DNA from: Bacteroidota bacterium
GTDB taxonomy: Bacteria > Bacteroidota > Bacteroidia > Bacteroidales > CAJPTX01
DNA length: 13,103 nt
Assembly: GCA_002748015.1 (NCBI GenBank)
Contig: PDRH01000141.1
Location: 1 to 13,103 of the forward strand
Reading direction: 5' to 3'
A program made the position numbers and the translations under genes. Of this stretch, positions 1 through 7,074 are shown piece by piece; within the stretch, counting starts at the first letter, position 1; every line of letters begins with the position of its first letter. The notes beneath the pieces are model-generated. The model was not told the DNA's origin, searched no databases, and was given only the letters and a program-made list of their open reading frames with translations.

Positions 1-512
1 GCTATACCTGCCTCCCCGAGCTTTTCGTTCTTCTCCTCCAGGAATTCCTTCACCTGCTGGAATACCTGCTGATCCGGATAACGAACAATGTTCGCCTCCT
101 CATGTACGCTCTGTATCTCCAGTAGACCAACCCGACGCTTATCGTCTTCCCCAGCCTTGAACGGACTGCTAACGTACTTAATCAGACGATTAAACGACTG
201 GTCCGCACGGTGCTCCACCTGGGGTAGGACGAAGGACTTCACATCGTAGCCATCCAGTATGCGCGGCTGCCCCGGCTTCACCCCGTAGAAGGGATTCGGT
301 GGCGAGGTAAACGTAAACTCGGCCATCTTAACGTACGGACGCATCTCCTCGTAAACCGAATCGTAAGGCCGACCCAGTGCCTCAAACAGCTCATGTATAC
401 TTAGGGGTATCTCACGCTGCTCCTCCTCCTCATAGTCTATCTTATCGCAACTCAGGATGGTCAGGGAAAGCCCTAGACCCAATAGCACAGCTAGTAACCT
501 CTTGCTAATCAT
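1..512 (-). CDS. Small lipoprotein, C-terminus beyond the left edge
   Basis: Open reading frame running off the left edge; about 170 residues are visible. It starts with a lipoprotein signal peptide: basic residues, a long Leu-rich stretch, then ILS-C with the acceptor cysteine at residue 22. The mature N-terminus reads C-D-K-I-D followed by a run of four Glu, similar to the Bacteroidetes lipoprotein export signal (Cys-X-Lys-acidic), so surface exposure is possible. The remainder is hydrophilic, with no family I recognise. I chose ATG 512 because AGGAAGGAG lies 7-8 nt upstream; an in-frame ATG at 536 would add eight residues (MNRGRRLA) and cannot be excluded. It begins 28 nt after the TonB-dependent receptor stop, on the same strand, so the two are probably one operon and the lipoprotein may be an accessory of that receptor. 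That pairing is inference; the protein shows no SusD-like features in the visible part. Confidence 0.85.
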   Translation of the reverse strand, partial: MISKRLLAVLLGLGLSLTILSCDKIDYEEEEQREIPLSIHELFEALGRPYDSVYEEMRPYVKMAEFTFTSPPNPFYGVKPGQPRILDGYDVKSFVLPQVEHRADQSFNRLIKYVSSPFKAGEDDKRRVGLLEIQSVHEEANIVRYPDQQVFQQVKEFLEEKNEKLGEAGI

Positions 513-540
513 CGCTAATCTCCTTCCTCTATTCATTATC

Positions 541-3006
541 CTAAAAATCGAAACGTAGACCACCCAACGCCGTCATCTTGACCTTATCGGTAAAGGCGTA
601 CTGCTCCTGCTCCCGCCCAAGGTGCTGGCCAGTGGCGAATACAGTCACACCCTCTATCACCTTGTAGGAAATGGAAAGGTCGCACCAGAGCCCCCAGTCC
701 ACCTCCGTCTGCGCAAGGGGATGGCTCTCCCGCACCAGCTTACGCTCACCGTAGAGCTGATTGGTACGCCCCATAATATTCACGTCTATCAGAAGGCTCT
801 TACTCGGCAAGGGGTTAAAGCGGAGATTGAGACCACCAAAAATCGCCGGTGTTCCAGTATGCGTCCGGCTCACCATAGAGCCCACGAAGTACTTATCACG
901 CGTCTTCATATCCATATGGAAATCTACGCCGTCATATACCTTATAATCGCTTAGGCGGGTCATCTGAAAGGTTATATGCCCACGCATGCTCAGCCAGCTC
1001 GTCGGTACGGAGCTAAGCGCTAGGGTCGCCCCAAACTGGCGCGCCTTCATACCAAGATTCTCATACCGCCGGACATCATGCAGCTGCTGGTACGCCTTCG
1101 GATGCGTCAGCAGGAAATCCTTAACCCGCATATCACGCACCTCAGGGGCATCGAAATCCTGCATCTGCTGGTAGAATAGCACGAGGTCTAGCGTAAAGTA
1201 GCGACCAAACTTCCCACGGTAGCCCAGCTCGTAAAAATCCAGCTTCGGTATGCTCAGGTCACGATTACCCTCCAGGCTCAACCACTGGTTATCTTTCCCT
1301 AGGATGGGCGCCCAGCCCTTGCTACTCCCTCCGAGATCCCAGAGAATAAAATCCGTGTTGGCAATGGGAACTTTCTGCACATCGGCAAACAGGGAGGTAA
1401 AGAAGAGGCTACGCGAAGCGCGCGAGTAGTTCGCCCGGATCAGGTGATCATCCACTGGTTGCCAGCTAGCCACCGCCTGCCAGCTCAGTGCGCTACGCTG
1501 AATCTGGGCATACAGATCGTAGCGTGCTGCAGCTATCAGCTTCAAGCTCGCAATAGGTCGGTACTCCAGGCGGAGGCTTGCGCCCGCCACCGTAAGGGAC
1601 TTCTCCCCATTCATGAAATTCTGCGGATTACCACCCACCTCCTCACCGGTAGAGGGATCCACAGTAACGCGCATGGGATCAAAGTTGTCACCATTCGGCG
1701 CATCTTCCACCACCGTATGCCGCACCGAAAGCTCCGGAAGGAACGAGAGACCATAACCCACATCGAAATTCCCGTTGATAAGCGCGGCCCCCGTATGGCT
1801 TTCGAAACGCGTGTTGTAGGGAGTACGCGTCTTCTCATCCAGATTGACAGTCCCCCAGCTATACGAACCCTGCCCATGCAGCGGGCCAATATGCATCGAA
1901 GCCTCCGTAAACATCATAAGGGACGACCGCATGTTCAGCGGACGAACCGTATTGTTGAAAGCCGCTGTCTGCGCACGGCTCTGCTCCGCGCCAAAGGTCA
2001 AGCGAGCCTTCAAATCAGAACCACGATCATAGTACAGATTACCCGTACCACCGAATCGCATCAAGCCCAACTTCTGCCGCCGAGCAGACCACTCACCCAG
2101 GAAGGGGCTCACCAGGAAGTAGTTCACCTGCTCATCGTACGACACCTTCTTAAGACGAAGCAAGTTGTAGTACTCCCGCTCGAACCGATCCGTCTTCTGG
2201 AAATAGCCCGTTGCACGGGCGCTAAAATTGTCAGCTATCGGCAGGGCCACGTTGAGCATCGCATCCCGCTTACCATGTAGCCCCAGCGCGGCAAGACCCT
2301 TGGCAGACGCACGAACAGCTGACTTCATCGTGATGATATTCACTACACCTGTCATAGCATTCGGACCATAGAGCGCAGATGCAGCCCCCACAATCACGTC
2401 AATACGCTCTATATCATTGACCGAAACCGGAAGCGTCTCCCAGAACACAGCGCCACTGAACTGGTCGTATACGATACGCCCGTCGATCATCAGCAGCATA
2501 GTCGTATTCTCACGAACTATAGCCGGGTTGCTAGGGGGTACATTGTCCATACCATGGAAGGTAACATCGTAGTTACCGTTGGTCTTCTGCCGGACAAAGG
2601 CACCAGGCACCAAATTAAAAAGCTCCGCTACATGCGTGTAACCGGAGCTTATGATATCCTCATGCGAAATAACGTAAGTCGCCAGCGGGCTCTCAAAAAT
2701 ACTCTCCGACTTCTTGCTGGCGATCGTCGCCTTCCGGTTCATCGCCATCTCCAGCAGGTCGTCCATCGACATACCAGCAGTATCGGCAGCCTCCATCAGC
2801 ACATCCAAGTCCATCGCCAGCAAATCCTCGTAGCTCAGCGCCATCACCTCGCTCTTGCTTAGCTTCTTCCGGCCACCCTTATCCGCCTGGCTAACCCCAG
2901 CCTCTGGGGATTCCTCCATGGGCTGGGCAAAAGCCAAACCCGGACTACCAAGCAGCACCAGCCAGCTAAGCAGTAAAACTCCTACGCGTACCGTTTTTCT
3001 CTTCAT
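541..3006 (-). CDS. TonB-dependent outer-membrane receptor
   Basis: An 821-residue outer-membrane receptor that would import a ligand using TonB/ExbBD energy. Residues 1-27 are a Sec signal peptide ending AFA-QP. Residues about 50-100 are an acidic helical segment ending in RKATIASKKSESIFESP, the N-terminal motif of receptors whose plug follows directly. No carboxypeptidase-regulatory-like domain is present, unlike SusC proteins. The plug spans about 103-228, with YVISHEDI near 111-118, MLLMIDGR near 170-177 and the conserved IERIDVIVGAASALYGPNAM near 199-218 leading to VVNIIT. The rest is a beta-barrel with alternating aromatic strands, ending in Phe (LRFDF). The substrate cannot be read from sequence; iron, haem, cobalamin or a peptide are all possible. 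No SusD partner is visible; the downstream partner is a small lipoprotein. ATG 3006 is preceded by no clear Shine-Dalgarno, which is usual in Bacteroidetes. Confidence 0.92.
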   Translation of the reverse strand: MKRKTVRVGVLLLSWLVLLGSPGLAFAQPMEESPEAGVSQADKGGRKKLSKSEVMALSYEDLLAMDLDVLMEAADTAGMSMDDLLEMAMNRKATIASKKSESIFESPLATYVISHEDIISSGYTHVAELFNLVPGAFVRQKTNGNYDVTFHGMDNVPPSNPAIVRENTTMLLMIDGRIVYDQFSGAVFWETLPVSVNDIERIDVIVGAASALYGPNAMTGVVNIITMKSAVRASAKGLAALGLHGKRDAMLNVALPIADNFSARATGYFQKTDRFEREYYNLLRLKKVSYDEQVNYFLVSPFLGEWSARRQKLGLMRFGGTGNLYYDRGSDLKARLTFGAEQSRAQTAAFNNTVRPLNMRSSLMMFTEASMHIGPLHGQGSYSWGTVNLDEKTRTPYNTRFESHTGAALINGNFDVGYGLSFLPELSVRHTVVEDAPNGDNFDPMRVTVDPSTGEEVGGNPQNFMNGEKSLTVAGASLRLEYRPIASLKLIAAARYDLYAQIQRSALSWQAVASWQPVDDHLIRANYSRASRSLFFTSLFADVQKVPIANTDFILWDLGGSSKGWAPILGKDNQWLSLEGNRDLSIPKLDFYELGYRGKFGRYFTLDLVLFYQQMQDFDAPEVRDMRVKDFLLTHPKAYQQLHDVRRYENLGMKARQFGATLALSSVPTSWLSMRGHITFQMTRLSDYKVYDGVDFHMDMKTRDKYFVGSMVSRTHTGTPAIFGGLNLRFNPLPSKSLLIDVNIMGRTNQLYGERKLVRESHPLAQTEVDWGLWCDLSISYKVIEGVTVFATGQHLGREQEQYAFTDKVKMTALGGLRFDF

Positions 3007-3093
3007 ACTATAGTGGTTTTACCATTACATTTTCTAGCTTATACACAACTCTGCACCCCCCAACCTACGTATCGCCCTGTAGGAAAGGCTAGA

Positions 3094-3110
3094 TAGAATG
3101 GAATATTCTA
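3094..3110. promoter_or_regulatory. Candidate operator: 6-5-6 inverted repeat
   Basis: TAGAAT-GGAAT-ATTCTA is a perfect 6-bp inverted repeat with a 5-bp spacer. It lies just downstream of the -7 element of the receptor promoter, around the expected transcription start or first transcribed bases. That is a position where a repressor could block initiation. It resembles, but does not match, Fur/PerR-type boxes. Regulator unknown. Confidence 0.35.
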
Positions 3111-3122
3111 CCTTGTGCGCAG

Positions 3123-3154
3123 CAAATATAGCACAATAATCATAGCTAACCAGA
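3123..3154 (-). promoter_or_regulatory. Bacteroidetes-type promoter for the TonB receptor operon
   Basis: On the minus strand TCTG, a 20-nt spacer and TATATTTG match the Bacteroidetes sigma-ABfr consensus TTTG-N19-21-TAnnTTTG. The -7 box is perfect and the -33 box has one mismatch. The resulting leader to ATG 3006 would be about 110 nt. Confidence 0.65.
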
Positions 3155-3228
3155 CACAGTACAAATAGCCCTAGAAAAACAGAGACTTACAGGTGGGTGG
3201 GTGCTCCACCTATACCACCAAATCTTGC

Positions 3229-3236
3229 TAACTTCG
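3229..3236 (+). promoter_or_regulatory. Weak -7-like element upstream of mnmE
   Basis: TAACTTCG differs by one base from TAnnTTTG and sits 18 nt before the mnmE start. No matching -33 TTTG is found 19-21 nt upstream, so this is only a candidate. Confidence 0.25.
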
Positions 3237-3254
3237 CGGGCAAACAAGCATACC

Positions 3255-4631
3255 ATGCCGACCATTATCGCCCTAGCAACCAGCCCTGCCGGGGGGGCCA
3301 TAGCCCTCATCCGCCTATCTGGACCACACACCCAGGAAATCACCCAAACCCTAACGCGCAAAAATCAAATGCCCATACCTAGAAGGGCTACCCTAGCTAG
3401 GCTCTACACCCCGGAGGGCGAAACAGTAGACGAAGCGCTGATTACCCACTTCACAGCACCAAACTCATACACCGGCGAGAATATGCTTGAAATATCCACC
3501 CACGCCTCCCCCTTCATCACACGCACACTCATCAACCTGGCCGTAGACCTCGGCGCACGTCTCGCACAACCAGGCGAATTCACCCAGCGGGCCTTCCTCA
3601 ACGGCAAGCTCGACCTCGCCCAGGCCGAAGCCGTCAACGACCTCATCGCCGCCATCACCCCCGCCCAGCACAAAACCGCCTACCAGCAGCTCAAGGGCAC
3701 AGTATCCCAGGCTATAGAGCAGCTGAGGGCAAAACTCCTAGAGCTCGCCTCGCTCACCGAGCTGGAGATTGACTTCGGCGAGGAGGACGTGGAGTTCGCC
3801 GATAGGGAGCAGCTACTACACCTCAGCCAGCAGACCCTAGAGCAGGCCCAGCAGCTCACGCAGGGATTCGCACGTGGCGAAGCCATCCGCCACGGAGTAC
3901 CTCTAGCCATCATCGGCCCCCCAAATGCCGGGAAAAGCTCCCTGCTCAACCACCTACTCGGCGAGGAGCGAGCCATCGTAACCGATATACCCGGCACCAC
4001 GCGCGACACCCTCGAGGGAGAGCTGCTCCTGGGCGACATCCTCTTCCGCCCGGTCGACACCGCAGGCCTACGGCAAACCGAAGACCCCGTTGAACGCATC
4101 GGCATAGAACGCGCCTACAAAGAGCTACAAGCAGCACCCCTCGCCCTCATACTCCTCGACTCCACCCGCCCTGCCGAAGAGCTGGCCAACCACCTCCGCG
4201 ACATCGCCCCCAACATCCAGCCCTCCACCTCAACCCTCATACTACTCACCAAGCGCGACAAGACCAACCAGGACCGGCTCGCCCAAACGCTCCAATCCCT
4301 CTCCCCCCTCACCCAATACCCCATAGCCACCATATCCGTAAAGCAAACAAACGGCACCCACGAGCTGCACGAATGGCTACACGCCCGCGCATCCGACATC
4401 CTGCAGGAAGGAGAGGTGCCCACCCTCACCAACATCCGCCACTACAACGCCCTCCAGCAGGCAGCCCTTGAGCTGGAGGCCCTTCAGCAGGCCATACAGA
4501 ACCAGCTACCCCCAGACCTCCTGGCCCACCACATTCGCAACGTAACACACCACCTCGGCACCGTGACCGGACGCATCACCACGGAGGACATACTCACCAA
4601 CATATTCGCCAACTTCTGCATCGGCAAGTAG
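3255..4631 (+). CDS. mnmE: tRNA uridine-5-carboxymethylaminomethyl(34) synthesis GTPase MnmE
   Basis: A 458-residue cytoplasmic GTPase that works with MnmG to install carboxymethylaminomethyl at wobble U34 of certain tRNAs. The N-terminal tetrahydrofolate-binding domain begins MPTIIALATSPAGGAIALIR, followed by the helical domain with an embedded G domain. G1 is GPPNAGKS at about 221-228 and includes the Asn used for potassium coordination. The switch region is TDIPGTTRD, G3 is DTAG at 268-271, and G4 is TKRD at 332-335 in place of the usual NKxD. The chain ends in the hallmark FCIGK with its conserved cysteine. An upstream in-frame GTG at 3201 would add 18 non-conserved residues; ATG 3255 is preferred because family members begin right before this motif. 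Length is normal for the family. It is transcribed divergently from the receptor operon and convergently with the lipoprotein at 4689-5987, so it is probably monocistronic. Confidence 0.97.
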   Translation: MPTIIALATSPAGGAIALIRLSGPHTQEITQTLTRKNQMPIPRRATLARLYTPEGETVDEALITHFTAPNSYTGENMLEISTHASPFITRTLINLAVDLGARLAQPGEFTQRAFLNGKLDLAQAEAVNDLIAAITPAQHKTAYQQLKGTVSQAIEQLRAKLLELASLTELEIDFGEEDVEFADREQLLHLSQQTLEQAQQLTQGFARGEAIRHGVPLAIIGPPNAGKSSLLNHLLGEERAIVTDIPGTTRDTLEGELLLGDILFRPVDTAGLRQTEDPVERIGIERAYKELQAAPLALILLDSTRPAEELANHLRDIAPNIQPSTSTLILLTKRDKTNQDRLAQTLQSLSPLTQYPIATISVKQTNGTHELHEWLHARASDILQEGEVPTLTNIRHYNALQQAALELEALQQAIQNQLPPDLLAHHIRNVTHHLGTVTGRITTEDILTNIFANFCIGK

Positions 4632-4638
4632 AGAGCAT

Positions 4639-4669
4639 AAAAAGCCCGACCCACTCTCGTAGGTCGGGC
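4639..4669 (-). terminator. Rho-independent terminator of the unit A lipoprotein
   Basis: A perfect 8-bp stem GCCCGACC/GGTCGGGC with a 10-nt loop, followed in the minus direction by TTTTT. It lies between convergent genes, 20 nt after the lipoprotein stop and 7 nt past the mnmE stop, so it may also help end mnmE transcripts. The T-tract favours the minus direction. Confidence 0.85.
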
Positions 4670-4688
4670 CACACATTATTCCCAAAGC

Positions 4689-5987
4689 TTATGGCTTGAA
4701 CACGTTCGGGAGCTCTAGCCGGATGGGTTTACCTTCATCCCCATCAGAAACGTAGAGCACACCAGAGCGTTCTTCCTCTATGCTGTGCAGATAGAGCGAC
4801 ACCACCAGCATACCGGGCACAGAACCGTCCTTCTCCACCTTCTCCACCTTGAACTTCAAACGCTTCAGGTGCGCGATTAGCCCCTCCTCAGGCGTAAGCT
4901 CAAAAAACTTATTCCCGCCCATCTCAGCCGGTCGCATCTCCTGGCCATCCAGCTCGTAGTCGCACGTACGCATCAGGTTGCCAAGGTCTGTACCCTCGCG
5001 GTTAGCATTCTGCAAGATGTTCTCCATCGCTGTTGCCGAGGGAATCTTATTGTTCTTCTTCCCAATATACCACTTCACGAAGCGAAGCATCTCATTGGAG
5101 GCCTGCACCTTCAGCCCTTTCGACAAATTCACCACCGGCAGGAAACCGCTAAGGCTCTTCGTCAGCTGCAACGAACCCACCTCAGGAAGCTCGCTATCCT
5201 CCACCCAGAAGCTCAAGGTCATGCTATTATCCTCCCACTGCAACCCCTTCCCTACATCTTGCGCCCTATCAAACCTAAACCGTCCCCCGTCCCTAAAGCC
5301 GAAGAGATTACCCATCATGTTGCTGGCGAAGTTGTAGCAGGCTATCAGGTAAATCCCCTCTATGAAATCCTGCTCCGGCTGTATCCGCCGATCGTACCAC
5401 TTCTGCTTCTGGAAATCCAGCTGCACATTGCTAGCGCTACCGCCATAGCCAACCTTCAGCTCTATCCTCTCATCCGCAAGCGAGTACTTCAGGCTTTCAA
5501 GCTTCAAATCATCACTCGAGACCACCTTCGTCTCCCCGCCAGACTTCGCGCTGAACCGCACCAAATCCTTAAACCTATCCAGGGTAATCTGCTCCGGGGT
5601 CTTCAACAGATCCTTCAGGTCGATCAGGGCGTACTGCTCACCCGTCTCATTCACCCAGCTCGCAGAGACCCGCCACACCTTCTGCCCCGGATCGGCAGGC
5701 TGCCCCTCACCCTCGCTACCCGACGAACCAGCATTTTCCTCCGGAGTACCCTGCTCAAAGCTGCCACCCTCATCATTCTTCCCCTCGCCCTTCTCCCCCG
5801 AGCCACCATCAGCCGCCCCCTCTTCAGGCTTAACCTCCGGCTCACCAGGCCGAAAATTCCCCTCACCCTGCTCAGCCTGAACTTGCCCCCCGCTATCATC
5901 CCGCTGCACCTCCTCCTTATCGCATCCTACCAGAGCGATAGCCCCCACAAAAAACAGGGCCACTGCCCAACTCTTCAAGACTCCCAT
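4689..5987 (-). CDS. Surface-type lipoprotein, unit A (paralogue of 9437-10732)
   Basis: A 432-residue lipoprotein. The signal peptide ends in LVG-C with the lipidated cysteine at residue 22. The next residues, DKEE, match the Bacteroidetes lipoprotein export signal (X-K-acidic-acidic), so outer-surface exposure is likely. Residues about 25-100 are a low-complexity linker rich in Gly, Glu, Ser and Pro. From about 103 begins a beta-rich region with many alternating hydrophobic and charged strands, homologous along its length to the unit B lipoprotein. Shared landmarks include FASNxMGxLFxF, LTLSFWVED-like (here MTLSFWVEDSE) and ITKSxSGF-like (LTKSLSGF). I recognise no known family or enzyme motif. 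It lies 397 nt downstream of the unit A flavodoxin gene, too far for tight coupling, and has its own conserved leader and terminator. Confidence 0.88.
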   Translation of the reverse strand: MGVLKSWAVALFFVGAIALVGCDKEEVQRDDSGGQVQAEQGEGNFRPGEPEVKPEEGAADGGSGEKGEGKNDEGGSFEQGTPEENAGSSGSEGEGQPADPGQKVWRVSASWVNETGEQYALIDLKDLLKTPEQITLDRFKDLVRFSAKSGGETKVVSSDDLKLESLKYSLADERIELKVGYGGSASNVQLDFQKQKWYDRRIQPEQDFIEGIYLIACYNFASNMMGNLFGFRDGGRFRFDRAQDVGKGLQWEDNSMTLSFWVEDSELPEVGSLQLTKSLSGFLPVVNLSKGLKVQASNEMLRFVKWYIGKKNNKIPSATAMENILQNANREGTDLGNLMRTCDYELDGQEMRPAEMGGNKFFELTPEEGLIAHLKRLKFKVEKVEKDGSVPGMLVVSLYLHSIEEERSGVLYVSDGDEGKPIRLELPNVFKP

Positions 5988-6078
5988 TTCCTAATCCGTA
6001 CTTTACTTGTAAGCTAACATCCGCCGACTTCTACGGCTCGGCACAACCGATGCATGCATATATCGACTAGCTTAAACG
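5988..6078 (-). promoter_or_regulatory. Conserved structured leader of the unit A lipoprotein
   Basis: 91 nt directly before the lipoprotein start, 85 of 91 positions identical to 10733-10822. Read on the minus strand, complementary arms nest: TAAGCTA (6074-6068) with TAGCTTA (6016-6010), CATC (6052-6049) with GATG (6021-6018), and GCCGA (6042-6038) with TCGGC (6027-6023) closing a 10-nt loop GCCGTAGAAG that is invariant between copies. Two of the five differences fall in stems and both keep a G-U pair. It could be a 5'-UTR RNA element, a transcription-factor region, or both. No Bacteroidetes promoter consensus was found inside. Confidence 0.6.
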
Positions 6079-6384
6079 TCGAAAGCTAGGAATGGTTGCT
6101 ACCCCCCAGCCATTTACATCCCCAAAGGTGACAAAGCCCACCCAGCATATGACCAACCACCCATTTAAGCGGACGAAACAAACACGCCCACGGGCTAGGC
6201 AGCGAGCATAAATTTGAACCATGGATTCGTCGAATGGAAAATTGCCCCTGGGCAAAGCCACTCGCCGCATGCCTACGGGCTGCTTGCGACCCATTGTGCC
6301 ACATGGGGGCATTTATATCGAGCAAGCAGCCCGTAGCGGCAGTCGGCTCGCCGCGCCGCTAATAAACCAAGCTAAGCTATAGCG
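6079..6384 (-). other. Non-coding spacer of unit A, homologous to 10823-11076
   Basis: No credible gene. Patches are shared with the unit B spacer, for example GGACGAAA, CATAAA..GAACCAT and the 21-nt stretch at 6345-6365 next to the flavodoxin end. Small open frames on the minus strand are not conserved between copies. It also holds the palindrome at 6262-6345. It may carry the lipoprotein promoter or a small RNA, but I see no convincing consensus. Confidence 0.5.
6262..6345. repeat. Palindromic repeat element with 15-bp perfect arms
   Basis: CTACGGGCTGCTTGC (6273-6287) and its exact reverse complement (6322-6336) flank a 34-nt loop that itself contains CCCAT/ATGGG (6290-6294 and 6303-6307). 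Each arm carries the repeat core AAGCAGCCCGTAG also seen at 9321-9361 and 11016-11045. Unit B has a collapsed version with most of the left arm and loop missing. It has no T-tract on either side, so it is unlikely to be a simple terminator; REP-like is the best description. Confidence 0.6.
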
Positions 6385-6891
6385 CTAAAGCCGCTCCCTG
6401 AAGAAGCCCACTATCGCCTCGTAGTCCCCATCCGTCGGCGCAACGTACGACCGCGCCTCAGCCTCCATCGCATCCTTCACCTTCCGCGGCATCATCGAGT
6501 CCGGAATCAGCGCCAGCCGCTCCAGCACCGCCGGCGCCACACTCCCCTGCAGCGTCTGCACACCCAGACCATCCACCCCCTCCAGCAGCTCCCCCAGCGC
6601 CTCCGTATGCATCTGGCCATGCGGGCTATCCACCCGCGCACCCATCGTCATGAACAGCCCCACACGCTTACCCGACTTATCCATCTCCCTAAACGCCTCC
6701 AGCGCCGCCCCGTCCAGCGACCCCCGGTCAGCCCAACCACCCAGCAGCACCACATCGTACCCATCCGCATCGCACCCACGCGCAACATCCGCCAAATCCC
6801 ACTCCCCGCTCCCCCGCAAGCCCTCGTAAATCCGCTCGGCCAAACGCTTCGTATTACCCGTCCGGCTTGAATACAGAACTAAACCCTTCAT
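6385..6891 (-). CDS. Flavodoxin-like protein, unit A
   Basis: A 168-residue soluble FMN-binding electron carrier or reductase-like protein. The FMN phosphate-binding loop SSRTGNT is at residues 8-14 after the first beta strand (GLVLY). YDVVLLGGWA near 45-54 and GLFMTMGAR form the next strands and flavin-contacting loops of the flavodoxin fold. The C-terminus PTDGDYEAIVGFFRE is shared with the unit B paralogue at about 60% overall identity with no gaps. This resembles the Flavodoxin_3 group, some members of which are annotated as BilS-like; that assignment is from memory and uncertain. There is no signal peptide, so it is cytoplasmic. ATG 6891 gives exactly the paralogue's length. It is divergent from the leucine-rich-repeat gene and upstream of the unit A lipoprotein. 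The coding sequence looks markedly richer in GC than its paralogue. Confidence 0.9.
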   Translation of the reverse strand: MKGLVLYSSRTGNTKRLAERIYEGLRGSGEWDLADVARGCDADGYDVVLLGGWADRGSLDGAALEAFREMDKSGKRVGLFMTMGARVDSPHGQMHTEALGELLEGVDGLGVQTLQGSVAPAVLERLALIPDSMMPRKVKDAMEAEARSYVAPTDGDYEAIVGFFRERL

Positions 6892-7074
6892 ACCATTTAG
6901 CTATCAAAATCACCACAAAACACCACAACCTCCCCCTACGAAGGTAGCACTTTCTACCAATTCCACCCCATACACCCCAAAGAGACCGCCGAAAAACCTA
7001 GGCCGATAACTCATTTGATAAAATAATTTACTAACTTGCGCCCTATACCAGTAGAACAAGCAAAGTCCAAAGCC
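6892..7074. other. Divergent intergenic region
   Basis: Separates the divergent flavodoxin and leucine-rich-repeat genes. It contains a small inverted repeat GGTAG/CTACC (6943-6958). Near-matches to the -7 consensus occur on the minus strand (TACCTTCG, 6946-6939) and the plus strand (TAACTTGC, 7032-7039), both without a good -33 box. Promoters for both genes are expected here. Confidence 0.35.

Larger units (their letters stand above)
4689..6891 (-). repeat. Duplicated unit A (flavodoxin, spacer, lipoprotein)
   Basis: Homologous over its whole length to unit B at 9437-11583, in the same gene order and orientation. Identity is uneven: about 60% at protein level in the flavodoxins, lower in the lipoproteins, patchy in most of the spacer, and about 93% at DNA level in the last 91 nt before the lipoprotein start. 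Homology seems to stop at the flavodoxin start codon, because the sequences upstream of the two flavodoxins do not resemble each other. Confidence 0.85.

Noticed and set aside
1444..2280. Long plus-strand open frame of 278 codons inside the receptor gene
   Set aside because: Antisense shadow of a well-supported TonB-dependent receptor; its translation has no recognisable domain and an odd His/Arg-rich composition. The same holds for long antisense frames at 5259-6017 and 11702-12535.
3201..3254. GTG start at 3201 adding 18 residues to MnmE
   Set aside because: The extra residues are not part of the family, and ATG 3255 falls exactly at the conserved N-terminus; the extension overlaps the likely promoter region.
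6067..6325. Small minus-strand reading frames of about 80 residues in the unit A spacer
   Set aside because: The homologous unit B spacer has no matching frame or protein, so conservation is at DNA level, not coding.
6273..6336. Large hairpin as terminator of the unit A flavodoxin
   Set aside because: No T-tract on the minus strand and the arms match a dispersed repeat elsewhere, so a REP-like element explains it better.
7036..7074. TTG start at 7036 for the leucine-rich-repeat gene
   Set aside because: It overlaps a -7-like element and adds residues before an already complete signal peptide; ATG 7075 is better.
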